From contig JACPYR010000030.1 in assembly GCA_016195965.1 (NCBI GenBank), positions 1 to 64,000 on the forward strand: 64,000 bases of DNA, read 5' to 3'. Below, piece after piece: positions 1 to 10,491 of the stretch. The position numbers and the translations under genes were made by a program. The DNA comes from Nitrosomonadales bacterium (lineage in GTDB: Bacteria > Pseudomonadota > Gammaproteobacteria > Burkholderiales > Gallionellaceae). Positions within the stretch are counted from its first letter, which is position 1. Each line of letters begins with the position of its first letter. A model generated the notes under the pieces. The model saw only the letters and a list, made by a program, of their open reading frames with translations. It had not been told where the DNA came from and made no database searches.

Positions 1-291
1 GTTTGGAACTTAACTTCTCCAGTGGGAGCGGCTTTAGCCGCGATTGGTCGCTCGAGTTTACTGTCCGCATCGCGGCTAAAGCCGCTCCCACAAAGGACTT
101 GCTCGATAACTCCATTAAGGGCACTTCTAAAAATTCAGAGTTCGCCCAAATACAAGGCGCGGAAAAAATTTCGCTGCGCCGCATATATATGATATGTAAG
201 CAAGAAAATTTTTCCGTAACACAGTAGTTGGGATGAAATGTGGATTTTTAAAAGCGCCCTTAAGTTTAATCAACAGTGCGATGCTACACTA
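1..291 (+). repeat. REPIN-like palindromic element, copy 1 (left ~19 bp outside the window), interrupted by a 141-bp insertion
   Basis: Bases 1-118 match 14798-14915 almost exactly (one C/T difference noticed). Inverted arms GTGGGAGCGGCTTTAGCCGCGA / TCGCGGCTAAAGCCGCTCCCAC. Removing 119-263 restores a 146-bp match to copy 2. Ends in GCTACACTA. Confidence 0.9.
119..259. mobile_element. Non-coding MITE-like insertion, 141 bp, with TIRs and TTAA target duplication
   Basis: Left end GGGCACTTCTAAAAATTCA vs reverse-complemented right end GGGCGCTTTTAAAAATCCA (16/19). Flanked by TTAA at 115-118 and 260-263. The empty site is seen in copy 2 (CATTAAGTTTAATC). Confidence 0.85.
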
Positions 292-1092
292 ACCCGTGTA
301 AGAGTCGGCCCAGTTAACCGCACTCTTGCCGTGAACCAGGAAAAACGGATTGAGGACGGCAGAGGGGTGCGCGTAGCTGAGGGGTTCTCCTGTCAGTTGT
401 ATGACTCTGCCGCCGGCCTGTTCGACCACGCATTGCGCTGCAGCCGTGTCCCATAATGAGGTGGTGCCCAATCTCGGATATAAATCGGCCTTGCCTTCCG
501 CCACCATGCAGAACTTTAGCGAACTGCCCATTGCTATCAGTTCGTGATTTCCGAGCCGCCGCAAAAATTCCGTCAGGGAGTCATCCGCATGGGAACGGCT
601 GCCCACCACGCGCCAGGGCATCCCGTTGGCATGTTCGGCAACGCGAATCGGAGTGCGTACCCCATCAGCCTCAACCTTGAATGCGCCCAAACCTTCAGCC
701 GCCAGGTAGGCTACTTTGAGTGCGGGTGCATAAACTATCCCCAGAATAGGGCGGCCATGTTCGATCAAGGCGATATTGACAGTGAACTCGCCATTGCGCT
801 TGATGAATTCCTTTGTGCCGTCCAGAGGGTCGATCAACCAATAACATTCCGAGCTGTCGAGCCCGGAAAAATCCGCAACGGCTTCTTCGGAGAGGATAGG
901 CAGGGAAGGCCGCAAGCTTGCCAGTTGCCGGACGATGATCCGGTGCGCGGCGCTGTCTGCTTCCGTTAACGGTGATTCGTCTGCTTTTGCGCTGACAGAA
1001 AAATTGCCAGCATAAATGCCCATGATTGCTGCACCGGCTTCCCTGGCAATGGCTTCGGTCTGATCCAGCAGGTTTGCGGTGGCATGGATCAT
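289..1092 (-). CDS. cysQ: 3'(2'),5'-bisphosphate nucleotidase CysQ
   Basis: Inositol monophosphatase-family motifs DPLDGTKEF and [15 protein letters not shown]; overlaps cysC. Confidence 0.9.
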   Translation of the reverse strand: MIHATANLLDQTEAIAREAGAAIMGIYAGNFSVSAKADESPLTEADSAAHRIIVRQLASLRPSLPILSEEAVADFSGLDSSECYWLIDPLDGTKEFIKRNGEFTVNIALIEHGRPILGIVYAPALKVAYLAAEGLGAFKVEADGVRTPIRVAEHANGMPWRVVGSRSHADDSLTEFLRRLGNHELIAMGSSLKFCMVAEGKADLYPRLGTTSLWDTAAAQCVVEQAGGRVIQLTGEPLSYAHPSAVLNPFFLVHGKSAVNWADSYTG

Positions 1093-1712
1093 TGATTGGA
1101 GCCTTGTCCGATAATGCCGTGCCTGTGCAGTAGTTCGATCACTTGAGCAACGGATTCCTCAATAGACAGCGCGTCGGTATCAATTGTCAACTCGGGATTT
1201 TCGGGTTCCTCATAGGGGGAAGAAATGCCGGTGAAATTTTTGATCTCACCTTTGCGGGCGCGTTTGTATAGCCCCTTGATATCTCTTTCTTCGCACACTT
1301 GCAGGGGACAGTAACAATAGATTTCAAAAAAATCTCCATGGGGCACCAATGAGCGCACCTTGGCGCGGTCGGAGCGGAACGGAGAAATAAAGGCGGTTAG
1401 CGCAATGACACCCGCCTCTATGAAGAGTTTGGACATCTCACCTACGCGGCGGATATTTTCGGAGCGATCTTCAAGGGAAAATCCCAGGTCGGAGCAGAGT
1501 CCATGCCGAACATTGTCACCGTCGAAAGTGAAAGTGCGGCAGCCCATTTGGAATAGATATTCTTCGACGGAGTGAGCAAGCGTGGATTTGCCGGCGCCAG
1601 ACAGTCCGGTAAACCACAATACCACGCTGCGGTGTCCATTCAGCAACTCGCGGCGTTCGCGGGTCACCGAGGCATGGTGCCAAAAGGTATTGCTTGATTT
1701 CCTGGGTTCCAT
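1089..1712 (-). CDS. cysC: Adenylylsulfate kinase CysC
   Basis: P-loop [31 protein letters not shown] motifs. Confidence 0.93.
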   Translation of the reverse strand: MEPRKSSNTFWHHASVTRERRELLNGHRSVVLWFTGLSGAGKSTLAHSVEEYLFQMGCRTFTFDGDNVRHGLCSDLGFSLEDRSENIRRVGEMSKLFIEAGVIALTAFISPFRSDRAKVRSLVPHGDFFEIYCYCPLQVCEERDIKGLYKRARKGEIKNFTGISSPYEEPENPELTIDTDALSIEESVAQVIELLHRHGIIGQGSNQ

Positions 1713-1747
1713 TGCCTCTCCGAATAAAATGCATCTTCAGTAATTGC

Positions 1748-1765
1748 CCATATTGGCCAATATGG
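1748..1765. promoter_or_regulatory. Perfect 18-bp palindrome CCATATTGGCCAATATGG upstream of cysC; candidate operator
   Basis: CCATATTGG is the exact reverse complement of CCAATATGG; it lies ~36 bp upstream of the cysC start codon. Confidence 0.5.
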
Positions 1766-2118
1766 CCAGGCGAAATTCAAAAATCCGTTCCACATATACG
1801 TTAGCCGGCAGGCGGTCAGCCGCCCACTTATTTGCATCTCGCAGTATTTTATCTCAACGTTGCTTGGCGGCGCTGCCTTATGCTTATTCGGGTTGTTGGG
1901 AGCGATTTATGCTGCAATCTTTTGTGTATGAAGTTATGAGTGATGCAATTCCAAGATTGTGCAATATAGTCCTCGCCCTGCTTTGCGAGCGGAGATGTCA
2001 TAATGCGATTTGGCGTTGAAAAAGATGTTTCAAGGATGCGCTGAGTTGATGATGTATGGTTTTGTTCCGTTGCAATAACGGGATGGTTTGGTGTTCATTT
2101 AACAGAAGGAGTTTGAAA

Positions 2119-2364
2119 ATGTCTGACAAGCAACCCGTAATCGCCCAAAAGTCTCCCATTGCCATCGAAGTGGAGGCGGGCAAGAGTTACTGGTGGTGTT
2201 CATGCGGCAAAAGCGCGACCCAGCCGTTCTGCGATGGCAGTCACAAGGGCAGCGAGTTCGTCCCCGTGGAGCATAAGGCGCAAGCATCCGAAACGGCGTA
2301 TTTTTGCGGTTGCAAGCACAGTGGCAACGGTGCGCTGTGCGACGGCGCGCATAAAAAACTTTGA
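2119..2364 (+). CDS. CDGSH iron-sulfur domain protein with two motifs
   Basis: CSCGKSATQPFCDGSH and CGCKHSGNGALCDGAH. Confidence 0.9.
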   Translation: MSDKQPVIAQKSPIAIEVEAGKSYWWCSCGKSATQPFCDGSHKGSEFVPVEHKAQASETAYFCGCKHSGNGALCDGAHKKL

Positions 2365-2465
2365 GCGCCCTATTCGTAAATTTGCTGTTCGGGCACGCCA
2401 AGATTGCATTCCATTAAACGCAAGCGTAGAGTGCCGCCCCATTCTTCAATAGGTCAGGATGCGGA

Positions 2466-4337
2466 ATGAGCGATACGCACACAAAGCAGAAATTACCCAG
2501 CCTCATATTGGGTGCCATCGGGGTGGTGTACGGCGATATCGGCACCAGTCCGCTGTATGCAATACAAGCAACATTTACCGGTACCCATTCGTTGCCTGTC
2601 GTAGAGGCTAATATTCTCGGCGTGCTGTCCATCATGTTCTGGACCATCATGCTGCTGGTGTCAGTAAAATATGTAGCGATTATTTTGCGTGCGGATAATC
2701 ACGGTGAAGGGGGGTCGTTGGCCTTGCTCGCGTTGGTAGGTGAGCTGGCAGCGCAACACCCCAAGCTGAAATGGTTCGTCACCGTGCTGGGCGTATTTGC
2801 TGCCGCGCTGTTCTTTGGTGACGGCATGATCACTCCGGCGATTTCCGTGCTGTCGGCAGTCGAGGGTCTGGATTTGGTTTCGCATCAGTTCAAGAACTAT
2901 ATACTGCCCATCACCATTATCGTCCTGACCGGATTGTTCTTCATCCAGAAACGCGGCACCGGCATGGTCGGCATGGCATTTGGCCCGATCATGGTGTTCT
3001 GGTTTGTTTGCCTGTCCGTATTCGGCATTATCGGCATCATGCAAAGCCCCCAGGTGTTATGGGCATTGAACCCGATCTATGCTTTTCGCTTTTTAACGAC
3101 TGATCCGGGCGTCGCCTTTCTGGCGCTGGGTGCTATTGTACTTGCCATAACCGGCGGAGAAGCGCTGTATGCCGACATGGGACACTTCGGCAAATATCCG
3201 ATTCGCCTTGCGTGGTTTTCTTTCGTGCTGCCCGCGCTGGTGTTGAATTATTTCGGCCAGGGCGCGTTGTTGCTGCGCAATCCTCACGCCATCGAAAACC
3301 CATTTTATCTGCTGGCCCCGGATTGGGCGCTTATCCCCATGGTATTGCTGGCAACCGCCGCAACGGTCATCGCCTCACAGGCAGTGATATCCGGTGCATT
3401 TTCGGTGGCGAACCAGTCCGTGCAAATGGGCTTTCTGCCGCGTATGGAAATTCGTCAGACTTCCGATAAGGCGCAAGGGCAGATATATGTGCCCTTCACC
3501 AATTGGACACTGTACTTGGCGGTGGTTTTTCTGGTGCTAACCTTTCAAAGCTCCAGCAATCTGGCCGCTGCCTATGGCATTGCGGTCACCGGAACGATGA
3601 CGATTACCACGATGCTGATCGCCTTTGTGATTGTATTGTTATGGCGCTGGCCGTTAGTTATTGCGATACCTTTTATCGCTATGCTCCTCACCGTCGATTT
3701 GACCTATTTCGCCGCCAACGCGATCAAGATCCCGCAGGGCGGCTGGTTCCCGATCGGAATAGGGATGATATCTTTCACCGTGCTCATTACCTGGAAGCGC
3801 GGCAGAAAATTGCTGTTCGATGAAATTGCGCGCCAGTCCGTACCTATGCAGGTGATTATCGACGGCACGGATGATGTGCCCAGAGTGCACGGCACAGCGG
3901 TATTCCTGACCAGTGCAAGTGAGGGCGCGCCTTCGGCGATGATGCATAATCTCAAGCATAATCAGGTGCTGCATGAGCGCAACATATTGCTGACCGTGCT
4001 AGTCGAGGACAAGCCTTATGTCACGTCGGGCAACCGGTTATTGATCAAGGATATGGGCAAAGGTTTTTACCGAGTGAAGGTTTTTTACGGCTTTATGGAG
4101 GCGCCGGATATTCCGGCTGCGCTGGAACTGTGCGCCTCACGAGGGTTGCCTTTCGAGATGATGACTACCTCGTTCTTTATTTCCCGTGCCTTGATCGTTT
4201 CCAGCCCCAAGCCAGGCATGATGAAATGGCGAGAACGCCTGTTTCTAGCGTTATCCAAAAATGCGATGAATGCGGCGGATTTCTTTAAAATCCCGACCAA
4301 CCGCGTCATCGAAATGGGTACGCGGATCGAAATTTGA
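2466..4337 (+). CDS. kup: Potassium uptake protein Kup
   Basis: [28 protein letters not shown], long multi-TM protein. Confidence 0.95.
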   Translation: MSDTHTKQKLPSLILGAIGVVYGDIGTSPLYAIQATFTGTHSLPVVEANILGVLSIMFWTIMLLVSVKYVAIILRADNHGEGGSLALLALVGELAAQHPKLKWFVTVLGVFAAALFFGDGMITPAISVLSAVEGLDLVSHQFKNYILPITIIVLTGLFFIQKRGTGMVGMAFGPIMVFWFVCLSVFGIIGIMQSPQVLWALNPIYAFRFLTTDPGVAFLALGAIVLAITGGEALYADMGHFGKYPIRLAWFSFVLPALVLNYFGQGALLLRNPHAIENPFYLLAPDWALIPMVLLATAATVIASQAVISGAFSVANQSVQMGFLPRMEIRQTSDKAQGQIYVPFTNWTLYLAVVFLVLTFQSSSNLAAAYGIAVTGTMTITTMLIAFVIVLLWRWPLVIAIPFIAMLLTVDLTYFAANAIKIPQGGWFPIGIGMISFTVLITWKRGRKLLFDEIARQSVPMQVIIDGTDDVPRVHGTAVFLTSASEGAPSAMMHNLKHNQVLHERNILLTVLVEDKPYVTSGNRLLIKDMGKGFYRVKVFYGFMEAPDIPAALELCASRGLPFEMMTTSFFISRALIVSSPKPGMMKWRERLFLALSKNAMNAADFFKIPTNRVIEMGTRIEI

Positions 4338-4435
4338 TCAACCTAACTTTTCGGAATATTGATATACCGCTAACGTGGTTGAAGCGGCATATGAATCAGG
4401 GGATAATCCCCGGCTGATTTGATTAAGGTGTCGCA

Positions 4436-5011
4436 ATGACTGAATATCTGCTGATCCTGATTAGCACGGTGTTTGTAAACAACATCGTGATGGTCAAGAT
4501 ACTCGGGCTGTGCCCGTTCATGGGCGTTTCCAAGAAGTTGGAGGCTGCCATCGGTATGGGTGCCGCCACCACTTTCGTGCTGACCCTGGGATCGGGGGCC
4601 AGCTATCTGATCAATCAATATCTGCTGGGGCCGGAGCTCGCCTATCTCACCACGCTGTCGTTCATTGTGGTGATCGCCGGCATCGTGCAGTTCACCGAAA
4701 TGGTGGTGGAAAAAACCAGCCCGGCGCTGTATCAGGTGCTGGGCATCTATTTGCCGTTGATCACCACCAACTGCGCAGTACTGGGTATCCCGCTGCTCAA
4801 CGTGCAGGCGAAACACAACTTCATGGAGTCGATCTTTTTCGGCATGGGCGGTGCGCTGGGCTTTACGCTGGTGATGGTGTTATTTGCCGGAATCCGTGAA
4901 CGCATGGAAGGCGCGGATGTGCCGGGAATATTCAAGGGCTCGGCGATTGCGATGGTCACCGCGGGATTGATGAGCTTGTCCTTTATGGGATTTTCGGGAC
5001 TGATCAAATAA
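4436..5011 (+). CDS. rsxA: Rnf/Rsx electron transport complex subunit A
   Basis: [20 protein letters not shown]; first gene of the ABCDGE order. Confidence 0.95.
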   Translation: MTEYLLILISTVFVNNIVMVKILGLCPFMGVSKKLEAAIGMGAATTFVLTLGSGASYLINQYLLGPELAYLTTLSFIVVIAGIVQFTEMVVEKTSPALYQVLGIYLPLITTNCAVLGIPLLNVQAKHNFMESIFFGMGGALGFTLVMVLFAGIRERMEGADVPGIFKGSAIAMVTAGLMSLSFMGFSGLIK

Positions 5012-5580
5012 TGTTAAATGCTTTGCTGGTGATGGCGGGCATCGCCATCGTGCTCGGCGCGGTGCTGGGGTACGCCGCGATCAAATTCCACGTTGAAGGT
5101 AATCCGCTGGTGGACAAGATCGATGCCGTGCTGCCGCAGACGCAGTGCGGGCAATGCGGCTTTCCGGGCTGCAAACCTTATGCGACGGCAATTGCATCAG
5201 GTGAGGCCAACATCAATAAATGCCCTCCCGGCGGCGAGGAGGGTATCCAGAAACTGGCCAGCCTGCTCGGTGTCGATCCGATACCGTTCGGCGGCGACAC
5301 GCAACCCAAACCGAAATCGGTCGCCATCATCGACGAGAATACCTGCATCGGTTGCACGCTGTGCATCCAGGCTTGCCCGGTGGATGCGATCGTCGGCGCG
5401 GCCAAGCAGATGCATACCGTCGTCGCGTCCGAATGCACTGGCTGCGAATTGTGTGTTGCACCCTGCCCGGTGGACTGCATCATCATGAAACCTATCGAAG
5501 AAAAAATCAGCAACTGGAAATGGAAATACCCGGTATATGCGCTGACCGAATCCGCCGCGACAGCAGGAGCGGCGCGATGA
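5011..5580 (+). CDS. rsxB: Rnf/Rsx subunit B, Fe-S protein
   Basis: [13 protein letters not shown] and two CxxCxxCxxxCP ferredoxin motifs. Confidence 0.95.
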   Translation: MLNALLVMAGIAIVLGAVLGYAAIKFHVEGNPLVDKIDAVLPQTQCGQCGFPGCKPYATAIASGEANINKCPPGGEEGIQKLASLLGVDPIPFGGDTQPKPKSVAIIDENTCIGCTLCIQACPVDAIVGAAKQMHTVVASECTGCELCVAPCPVDCIIMKPIEEKISNWKWKYPVYALTESAATAGAAR

Positions 5581-7130
5581 GGGAGTTATATCAGTTTCAC
5601 GGCGGCATCCATCCACCCAGCAACAAGACTCAATCCACCCGGGTGGCGATCGCGCATGCGCCGTTGCCCTCCATGCTGACTATACCTTTTCACCAGCATG
5701 CGGGCGAAACCGCCAAACCGGTCGTCAAGGTCGGTGATCATGTGTTGAAGGGCCAGCTGATCGGCCTGCCGGACGGCTTTGTGTCGAGCGCGGTACACGC
5801 TTCCACATCGGGCACTATTGCCGCGATCGACATGCAACTGATCGCCCACCCCTCAGGTTTGCCCAACCTGTGCGCGACGCTGATACCGGACGGCAAGGAT
5901 GAATGGATAGCGCTCGAACCCGTAGCCGACTACCGCAGCCACAGCACGACCGAATTGCAGCAACTGTTGCGCATGGCCGGCGTGGTGGGTCTGGGCGGCG
6001 CGGCTTTCCCCAGCGACATCAAGCTGCGCATCGGCAAACAGAAGATCAACACGTTGATCCTGAACGGCGCGGAATGCGAACCCTATATCACCTGCGACGA
6101 TATGTTGATGCGCGAGCGCGCGGCCGAGATCGTGCAGGGTGCCGAGATACTGCGTTTCATGCTGGATGCGAATGAGGTGCTATACGGCGTTGAGGACAAT
6201 AAGCCTGAAGCGATCGCCGCGCTGCAACAGGCGATTGCAGCCAGCAAGCTGAACCATGAAGTCGTTTCGATTCCGACGATCTATCCGGGCGGCAGCGCAA
6301 AGCAGTTGATACGCGTGCTCACCGGGCTGGAAGTGCCTTCCGGCAAGCTGCCCACCGACATCGGTGTGCAATGCTTCAACGTCGCCACCGCCTGCACCGC
6401 GCATCGCGCCATCGCGCACGGCGAGCCGCTGCTGTCGCGCGTGGTGACGATCACCGGCAATGTCAGGCATGCGAAAAATTATGAGGTGTTGATCGGCACG
6501 CCGATCAACGAGCTGGTTGCGTTAAGCGAAGCATTGCCGGACACCGACCGCTACATCATGGGCGGGCCTATGATGGGCGTTCCTTTGCCCGGAGTGCAGG
6601 TGCCGGTGGTGAAGGCCACAAATTGTGTGATTGCCGCCTCGGCAAAATTGTTCCCGCCGCTATCGCCTGCGATGCCGTGCATACGCTGCACGCGATGCGC
6701 GGAGGTGTGCCCGGCCGATCTGCAGCCGCAGGACTTGTACTGGTTTGCCCAATCCAGGGAATTCGGCAGGGCGCAGGCATTCAGCCTGTTCGACTGTATC
6801 GAATGCGGCGCATGCAGCTATGTCTGCCCCAGCCACATCCCGCTGGTGCAGTATTACCGTTTTGCCAAGAGCGAGATCCGCGCGCGCGAGCACGACAAGC
6901 AGCTCGCGGATCAGGCGCGCGAGCGCCACGAGTACCGCGAACACCGCATCGAACGCGAGAAGCGCGAAAAAGCCGAGAAGCTTGCCGCCAAGGCAAAGGC
7001 AGCGAAACCAGCCGAACCATTGACATCACAACAACAGGCGGAACAAGCTGAACTGGAAGCGCGCCGCGAACATATCCGCGAAGTCGCCCAATCCGCTGTC
7101 GAGCACACCACAGAACGTAACGGGGACTAG
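5577..7130 (+). CDS. rsxC: Rnf/Rsx subunit C
   Basis: [11 protein letters not shown] start; [12 protein letters not shown] and [12 protein letters not shown] motifs. The listed ORF start at 5220 is too early; ATG 5577 overlaps the rsxB stop. Confidence 0.93.
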   Translation: MRELYQFHGGIHPPSNKTQSTRVAIAHAPLPSMLTIPFHQHAGETAKPVVKVGDHVLKGQLIGLPDGFVSSAVHASTSGTIAAIDMQLIAHPSGLPNLCATLIPDGKDEWIALEPVADYRSHSTTELQQLLRMAGVVGLGGAAFPSDIKLRIGKQKINTLILNGAECEPYITCDDMLMRERAAEIVQGAEILRFMLDANEVLYGVEDNKPEAIAALQQAIAASKLNHEVVSIPTIYPGGSAKQLIRVLTGLEVPSGKLPTDIGVQCFNVATACTAHRAIAHGEPLLSRVVTITGNVRHAKNYEVLIGTPINELVALSEALPDTDRYIMGGPMMGVPLPGVQVPVVKATNCVIAASAKLFPPLSPAMPCIRCTRCAEVCPADLQPQDLYWFAQSREFGRAQAFSLFDCIECGACSYVCPSHIPLVQYYRFAKSEIRAREHDKQLADQARERHEYREHRIEREKREKAEKLAAKAKAAKPAEPLTSQQQAEQAELEARREHIREVAQSAVEHTTERNGD

Positions 7131-7133
7131 CCC

Positions 7134-8183
7134 ATGCTCTTTTCACCCTTCATCAGCAAACCCGATAGCGTCTCCGCGATCATGCTCAAGGTGCTGCTCG
7201 CCTTGCTGCCAGGCATCGCGATGTACGTCTGGTATTTCGGCCCGGCTATCCTGGTGTCGATCACGCTGGCCAGCATTACCGCGCTGTCCACCGAAGCGGC
7301 CATGCTCAAGCTGCGCGGTCGGCCCATCGCGCCGTTCCTGAAAGACAACAGCGCGCTGCTCACCGCCTGGCTGCTGGCGTTGTCGATACCGCCGCTGGCG
7401 CCGTGGTGGCTGGTCGTGGTCGGCACCGCATTTGCGATCGCGATCGCCAAGCAACTGTATGGCGGGCTGGGCAACAATCCGTTCAACCCGGCGATGATAG
7501 GCTACGCGGTGCTGATCATCTCGTTCCCGGTGCACATGACCCATTGGCTTGCGCCCCATGGTTTGGGAGATGGGGGCCTGGTGCTGGCGGAGCTCAGTTA
7601 CGCGCAACAGCTGCAATATATTTTCTCCGGGGCGCTGCCGCAGGGTCTGACGCTGGACGCGATTTCGATGGCTACGCCGCTGGACACGCTGAAGACCCAT
7701 CTGCACCTCGAAGAATCGGTGCAGCAGATATTGCATATGACTATCTACGGCCAGATCGGCGGGCACGGCAGCGAGATGGTGGCATGGGGATTCCTGTTCG
7801 GCGGGCTTTACCTGCTCGCCACGCGCATCATCAGCTGGCACATCCCGGTCGCGTATCTGGGCACACTGTTCGCGATCGCAGGAATATTCCATCTGGTCGA
7901 TCCCGCCCACTACGTCGCACCGCTGTTCCACCTGTTCACCGGTGCGGCGATACTGGGCGCGTTCTTCATCCTCACCGACCCGGTCAGCAGCCCCACCACC
8001 AACAAGGGACGCTTGATTTTCGCGGCGGGCGCGGCCTTCCTGACCTACATGATCCGCACCTTCGGAGGGTTCCCGGACGGCGTCGCGTTCGCCACGCTGC
8101 TGATGAACATCGCCGTGCCGCTGATCGTGCTGTACACCCAGCCGACGGTGTTCGGCAAAAAAGCGCAAGGTGATAAGCCATGA
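7134..8183 (+). CDS. rsxD: Rnf/Rsx subunit D
   Basis: GGLGNNPFNPAMIGYAVL, DPVSSPTTNKGR. Confidence 0.93.
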   Translation: MLFSPFISKPDSVSAIMLKVLLALLPGIAMYVWYFGPAILVSITLASITALSTEAAMLKLRGRPIAPFLKDNSALLTAWLLALSIPPLAPWWLVVVGTAFAIAIAKQLYGGLGNNPFNPAMIGYAVLIISFPVHMTHWLAPHGLGDGGLVLAELSYAQQLQYIFSGALPQGLTLDAISMATPLDTLKTHLHLEESVQQILHMTIYGQIGGHGSEMVAWGFLFGGLYLLATRIISWHIPVAYLGTLFAIAGIFHLVDPAHYVAPLFHLFTGAAILGAFFILTDPVSSPTTNKGRLIFAAGAAFLTYMIRTFGGFPDGVAFATLLMNIAVPLIVLYTQPTVFGKKAQGDKP

Positions 8184-8857
8184 GGCGCACGATAGCCAAG
8201 GCCTCCATGATCACCGCGCTCAACCTGCTGTTCTTCGCGGTGATAGGCACGGCCCTGCTGGCGATCACCTATCAGTTGACGCACGAGCCGATCGCGCGCA
8301 GCGAAGAAGCCGAGAAACTGAGGCTGGTCACGCAGATCGCCCCGCCCGACACCTACGATAACGACATCATCAAGGACACGGTGGAATTGCCGGCGGATAA
8401 ACTGTTGGGTAACGACGACACCACCATTGCCTACCTGGGCCGCCTGAAAGATCAGCCCGCGGTCGCGGTGATGCAGGTCATCGCGCCGGATGGCTACAGC
8501 GGCAAGATCAATCTGATCATTTCGATACGCAGCGATGGCCAAGGTAATGGAAAGATCGGCGGCGTGCGCGTGATCTCGCACCGGGAGACGCCGGGGCTGG
8601 GCGATTACATAGAGATCGCGAAGAATAAATGGATCACCGGTTTTGATGGGAAATCGCTGGACGATCCGCAGGATGGAGACTGGAAAGTCAAGAAAGACGG
8701 CGGTCAGTTCGACTACATGGCGGGTGCTACCATCACCCCGCGCGCGGTGGTGAAAGCCGTACACAAGACGTTACAATATTTTGCGCAGCATCGCGATGAG
8801 ATATTCAAGGGTATGCAGAATAAAACCCCCGTTCGTGGTGAGCTTGTCGAACCATGA
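8180..8857 (+). CDS. rsxG: Rnf/Rsx subunit G (FMN-binding)
   Basis: HRETPGLGDYIE and DYMAGATITPRAVVKAV, the SGAT-like flavinylation motif. Confidence 0.92.
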   Translation: MRRTIAKASMITALNLLFFAVIGTALLAITYQLTHEPIARSEEAEKLRLVTQIAPPDTYDNDIIKDTVELPADKLLGNDDTTIAYLGRLKDQPAVAVMQVIAPDGYSGKINLIISIRSDGQGNGKIGGVRVISHRETPGLGDYIEIAKNKWITGFDGKSLDDPQDGDWKVKKDGGQFDYMAGATITPRAVVKAVHKTLQYFAQHRDEIFKGMQNKTPVRGELVEP

Positions 8858-8861
8858 ACGG
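8829..8861. repeat. Dispersed-type palindrome CCGTTCGTGGTGAGCTTGTCGAACCATGAACGG at the rsxG 3' end
   Basis: Arms CCGTTCGTGG / CCATGAACGG (9/10 complementary); contains the rsxG stop codon. Confidence 0.7.
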
Positions 8862-8920
8862 TTGTTTATGTGGCAATACTTATGTTGGCTTCTTCGAGTA
8901 TCCGATAAAGGAGAAATGAA

Positions 8921-9628
8921 ATGACCTCTCAGGAATTTAAAGACATCCTCTACAACGGCGTGTGGAAGCAGAACACCGGGCTGGTGCAGCTGCTCGGCAT
9001 GTGCCCCATCCTCGCGGTCAGCAGCTCGGTGGTGAACGGCGTCAGCCTGGGCCTGGCGACCGCAGTCGTGATGGCGTTGTCCGGTGCGGCGATCGCGCCT
9101 ATCCGTAACCTGGTGCCGAACGAGGCGCGCATCCCGGTATTCATCCTGATCATCGCGGTGCTGGTCACCGTGATCCAGTTCGCGATGAATGCCTATATGT
9201 ATTCGCTGTATGTGGTGCTGGGTATCTTCATCCCGCTGATCGTCACCAACTGCATCGTGCTCGCGCGCATCGAAGCCTTTGCCGCCAAGAACCCCACGCT
9301 GCAATCCGCGCTGGACGGCTTCGCGATGGGATTGGGTCTGACCTGCGTGCTCGCGGTGCTGGGCGGCATACGCGAAATCTTCGGCCACGGCACGCTGCTG
9401 TCCGGCATCGACCTGGTGTTCGGCGAGGCCGCGAAATCCTGGGTGATCACCGTCGTGCCGAACTACCACGGCTTCCTGCTCGCCATCCTGCCCCCCGGTG
9501 CATTCATCACGCTGGGCATGCTGATCGCGACCAAGAACTGGCTAAACTTGCGCGCCGAACGCAAGCTGAAAGGCGCGAATGCAACGATCACGCCGGTGGA
9601 TGGCGGGTGTGCGCCTGCGGCGCACTGA
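8921..9628 (+). CDS. rsxE: Rnf/Rsx subunit E
   Basis: NTGLVQLLGMCPILAVSSS; paralogue of RsxA. Confidence 0.94.
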   Translation: MTSQEFKDILYNGVWKQNTGLVQLLGMCPILAVSSSVVNGVSLGLATAVVMALSGAAIAPIRNLVPNEARIPVFILIIAVLVTVIQFAMNAYMYSLYVVLGIFIPLIVTNCIVLARIEAFAAKNPTLQSALDGFAMGLGLTCVLAVLGGIREIFGHGTLLSGIDLVFGEAAKSWVITVVPNYHGFLLAILPPGAFITLGMLIATKNWLNLRAERKLKGANATITPVDGGCAPAAH

Positions 9629-9668
9629 GACATGATATAGCGCACACGACTAACCGAAGAGAGTCTCA

Positions 9669-10178
9669 ATGGAAAAAGAAGACTATTTAACTTTGAGAAA
9701 TAAATATTTCCCAAAACTCTTGAAATTTGTATTTATCCTTGAATCTCCTCCGGCTTCAGGTAAATACTTTTATGATGATCAGGGAAGTATTAGTGAACCA
9801 TTGTTTTCAGCGATGATGAAGTTGCTTAATTACAAACCTCGAAATAAGCGAGACGGCTTGGATTGTTTTGCAAATACTGGACATTTCTTAGTCGATGCGA
9901 CATATGAGCCGGTCAACAAATTCAGCGATAAAATTCGTGACGAAAAGATTTTGGAAAATTATGAAAATTTGGTTGTAGATCTTGAAAGTCTCGGCAGCCC
10001 AACACAGTTCGAATTTATTCTAGTAAAGGCTAATGTATGCCGTTTACTTGAATCAAGGTTGAGTGACAAAGGCTTCAAAGTCCGAAATAAAGGTATCGTT
10101 ATCCCTTTTCCATCAACTGGACAGCAAAGTAACTTTTCTAAGGAAATTAAGAAAATCTACGGAACACAGACCATGTAG
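9669..10178 (+). CDS. Hypothetical protein, AT-rich gene, possibly uracil-DNA-glycosylase-fold-like
   Basis: 169-aa ORF with clearly lower GC than its neighbours. ILESPPASGKYFY and VIPFPSTGQQSNF are weakly reminiscent of the UDG superfamily; family assignment uncertain. Confidence 0.6.
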   Translation: MEKEDYLTLRNKYFPKLLKFVFILESPPASGKYFYDDQGSISEPLFSAMMKLLNYKPRNKRDGLDCFANTGHFLVDATYEPVNKFSDKIRDEKILENYENLVVDLESLGSPTQFEFILVKANVCRLLESRLSDKGFKVRNKGIVIPFPSTGQQSNFSKEIKKIYGTQTM

Positions 10179-10195
10179 GATGGGTGAAGCGCAAC
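10175..10195 (+). repeat. Partial copy of the GTAGGATGGGT repeat
   Basis: GTAGGATGGGTGAAGCGCAAC, sharing its start with the 10412 repeat; contains the stop codon of the preceding ORF. Confidence 0.6.
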
Positions 10196-10250
10196 TCTCC
10201 CTCCACGTCCGCTTCGGTGTACAATTTTGACGTAGCCCATGGAGGTTGTT

Positions 10251-10415
10251 ATGACACACCAATTCGATGTGATAATTGAAAAAGATTCAGCAGGATTTTT
10301 CGTGGCCTCGGTTCCCGCGCTGCCGGGCTGCCACACGCAGGCCAAATCGCTCGATACGCTGATGGAGCGCATCCGCGAAGCCATCGAACTTTGCCTAGTA
10401 GTTTCGTTTGCGTAG
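10251..10415 (+). pseudogene. Short HicB/UPF0150-like antitoxin remnant (54 aa)
   Basis: MTHQFDVIIEKDSAGFFVASVPALPGCHTQAKSLDTLMERIREAIELCLVVSFA*; stops inside a repeat; no HicA partner seen. Confidence 0.65.
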
Positions 10416-10491
10416 GATGGGTTGAGCGCAGCGATACCCATCATTTTCAACAGGCCGTTCTTTGGGTATCGCTGCGCTCAACCCACCCTAC
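10412..10491. repeat. Long inverted repeat, 29-bp arms
   Basis: GTAGGATGGGTTGAGCGCAGCGATACCCA ... TGGGTATCGCTGCGCTCAACCCACCCTAC, 28/29 complementary, 22-bp spacer. Confidence 0.9.

Noticed and set aside
3-227. ORF MELNFSSGSGFSRDWSLEFTVRIAAKAAPTKDLLDNS..., repeated at 14800
   Set aside because: It is the translation of the palindromic repeat itself. Identical ORFs arise wherever the element sits, with no sign of a gene.
5220-5576. N-terminal extension of rsxC
   Set aside because: Overlaps rsxB in another frame; RsxC starts at ATG 5577.
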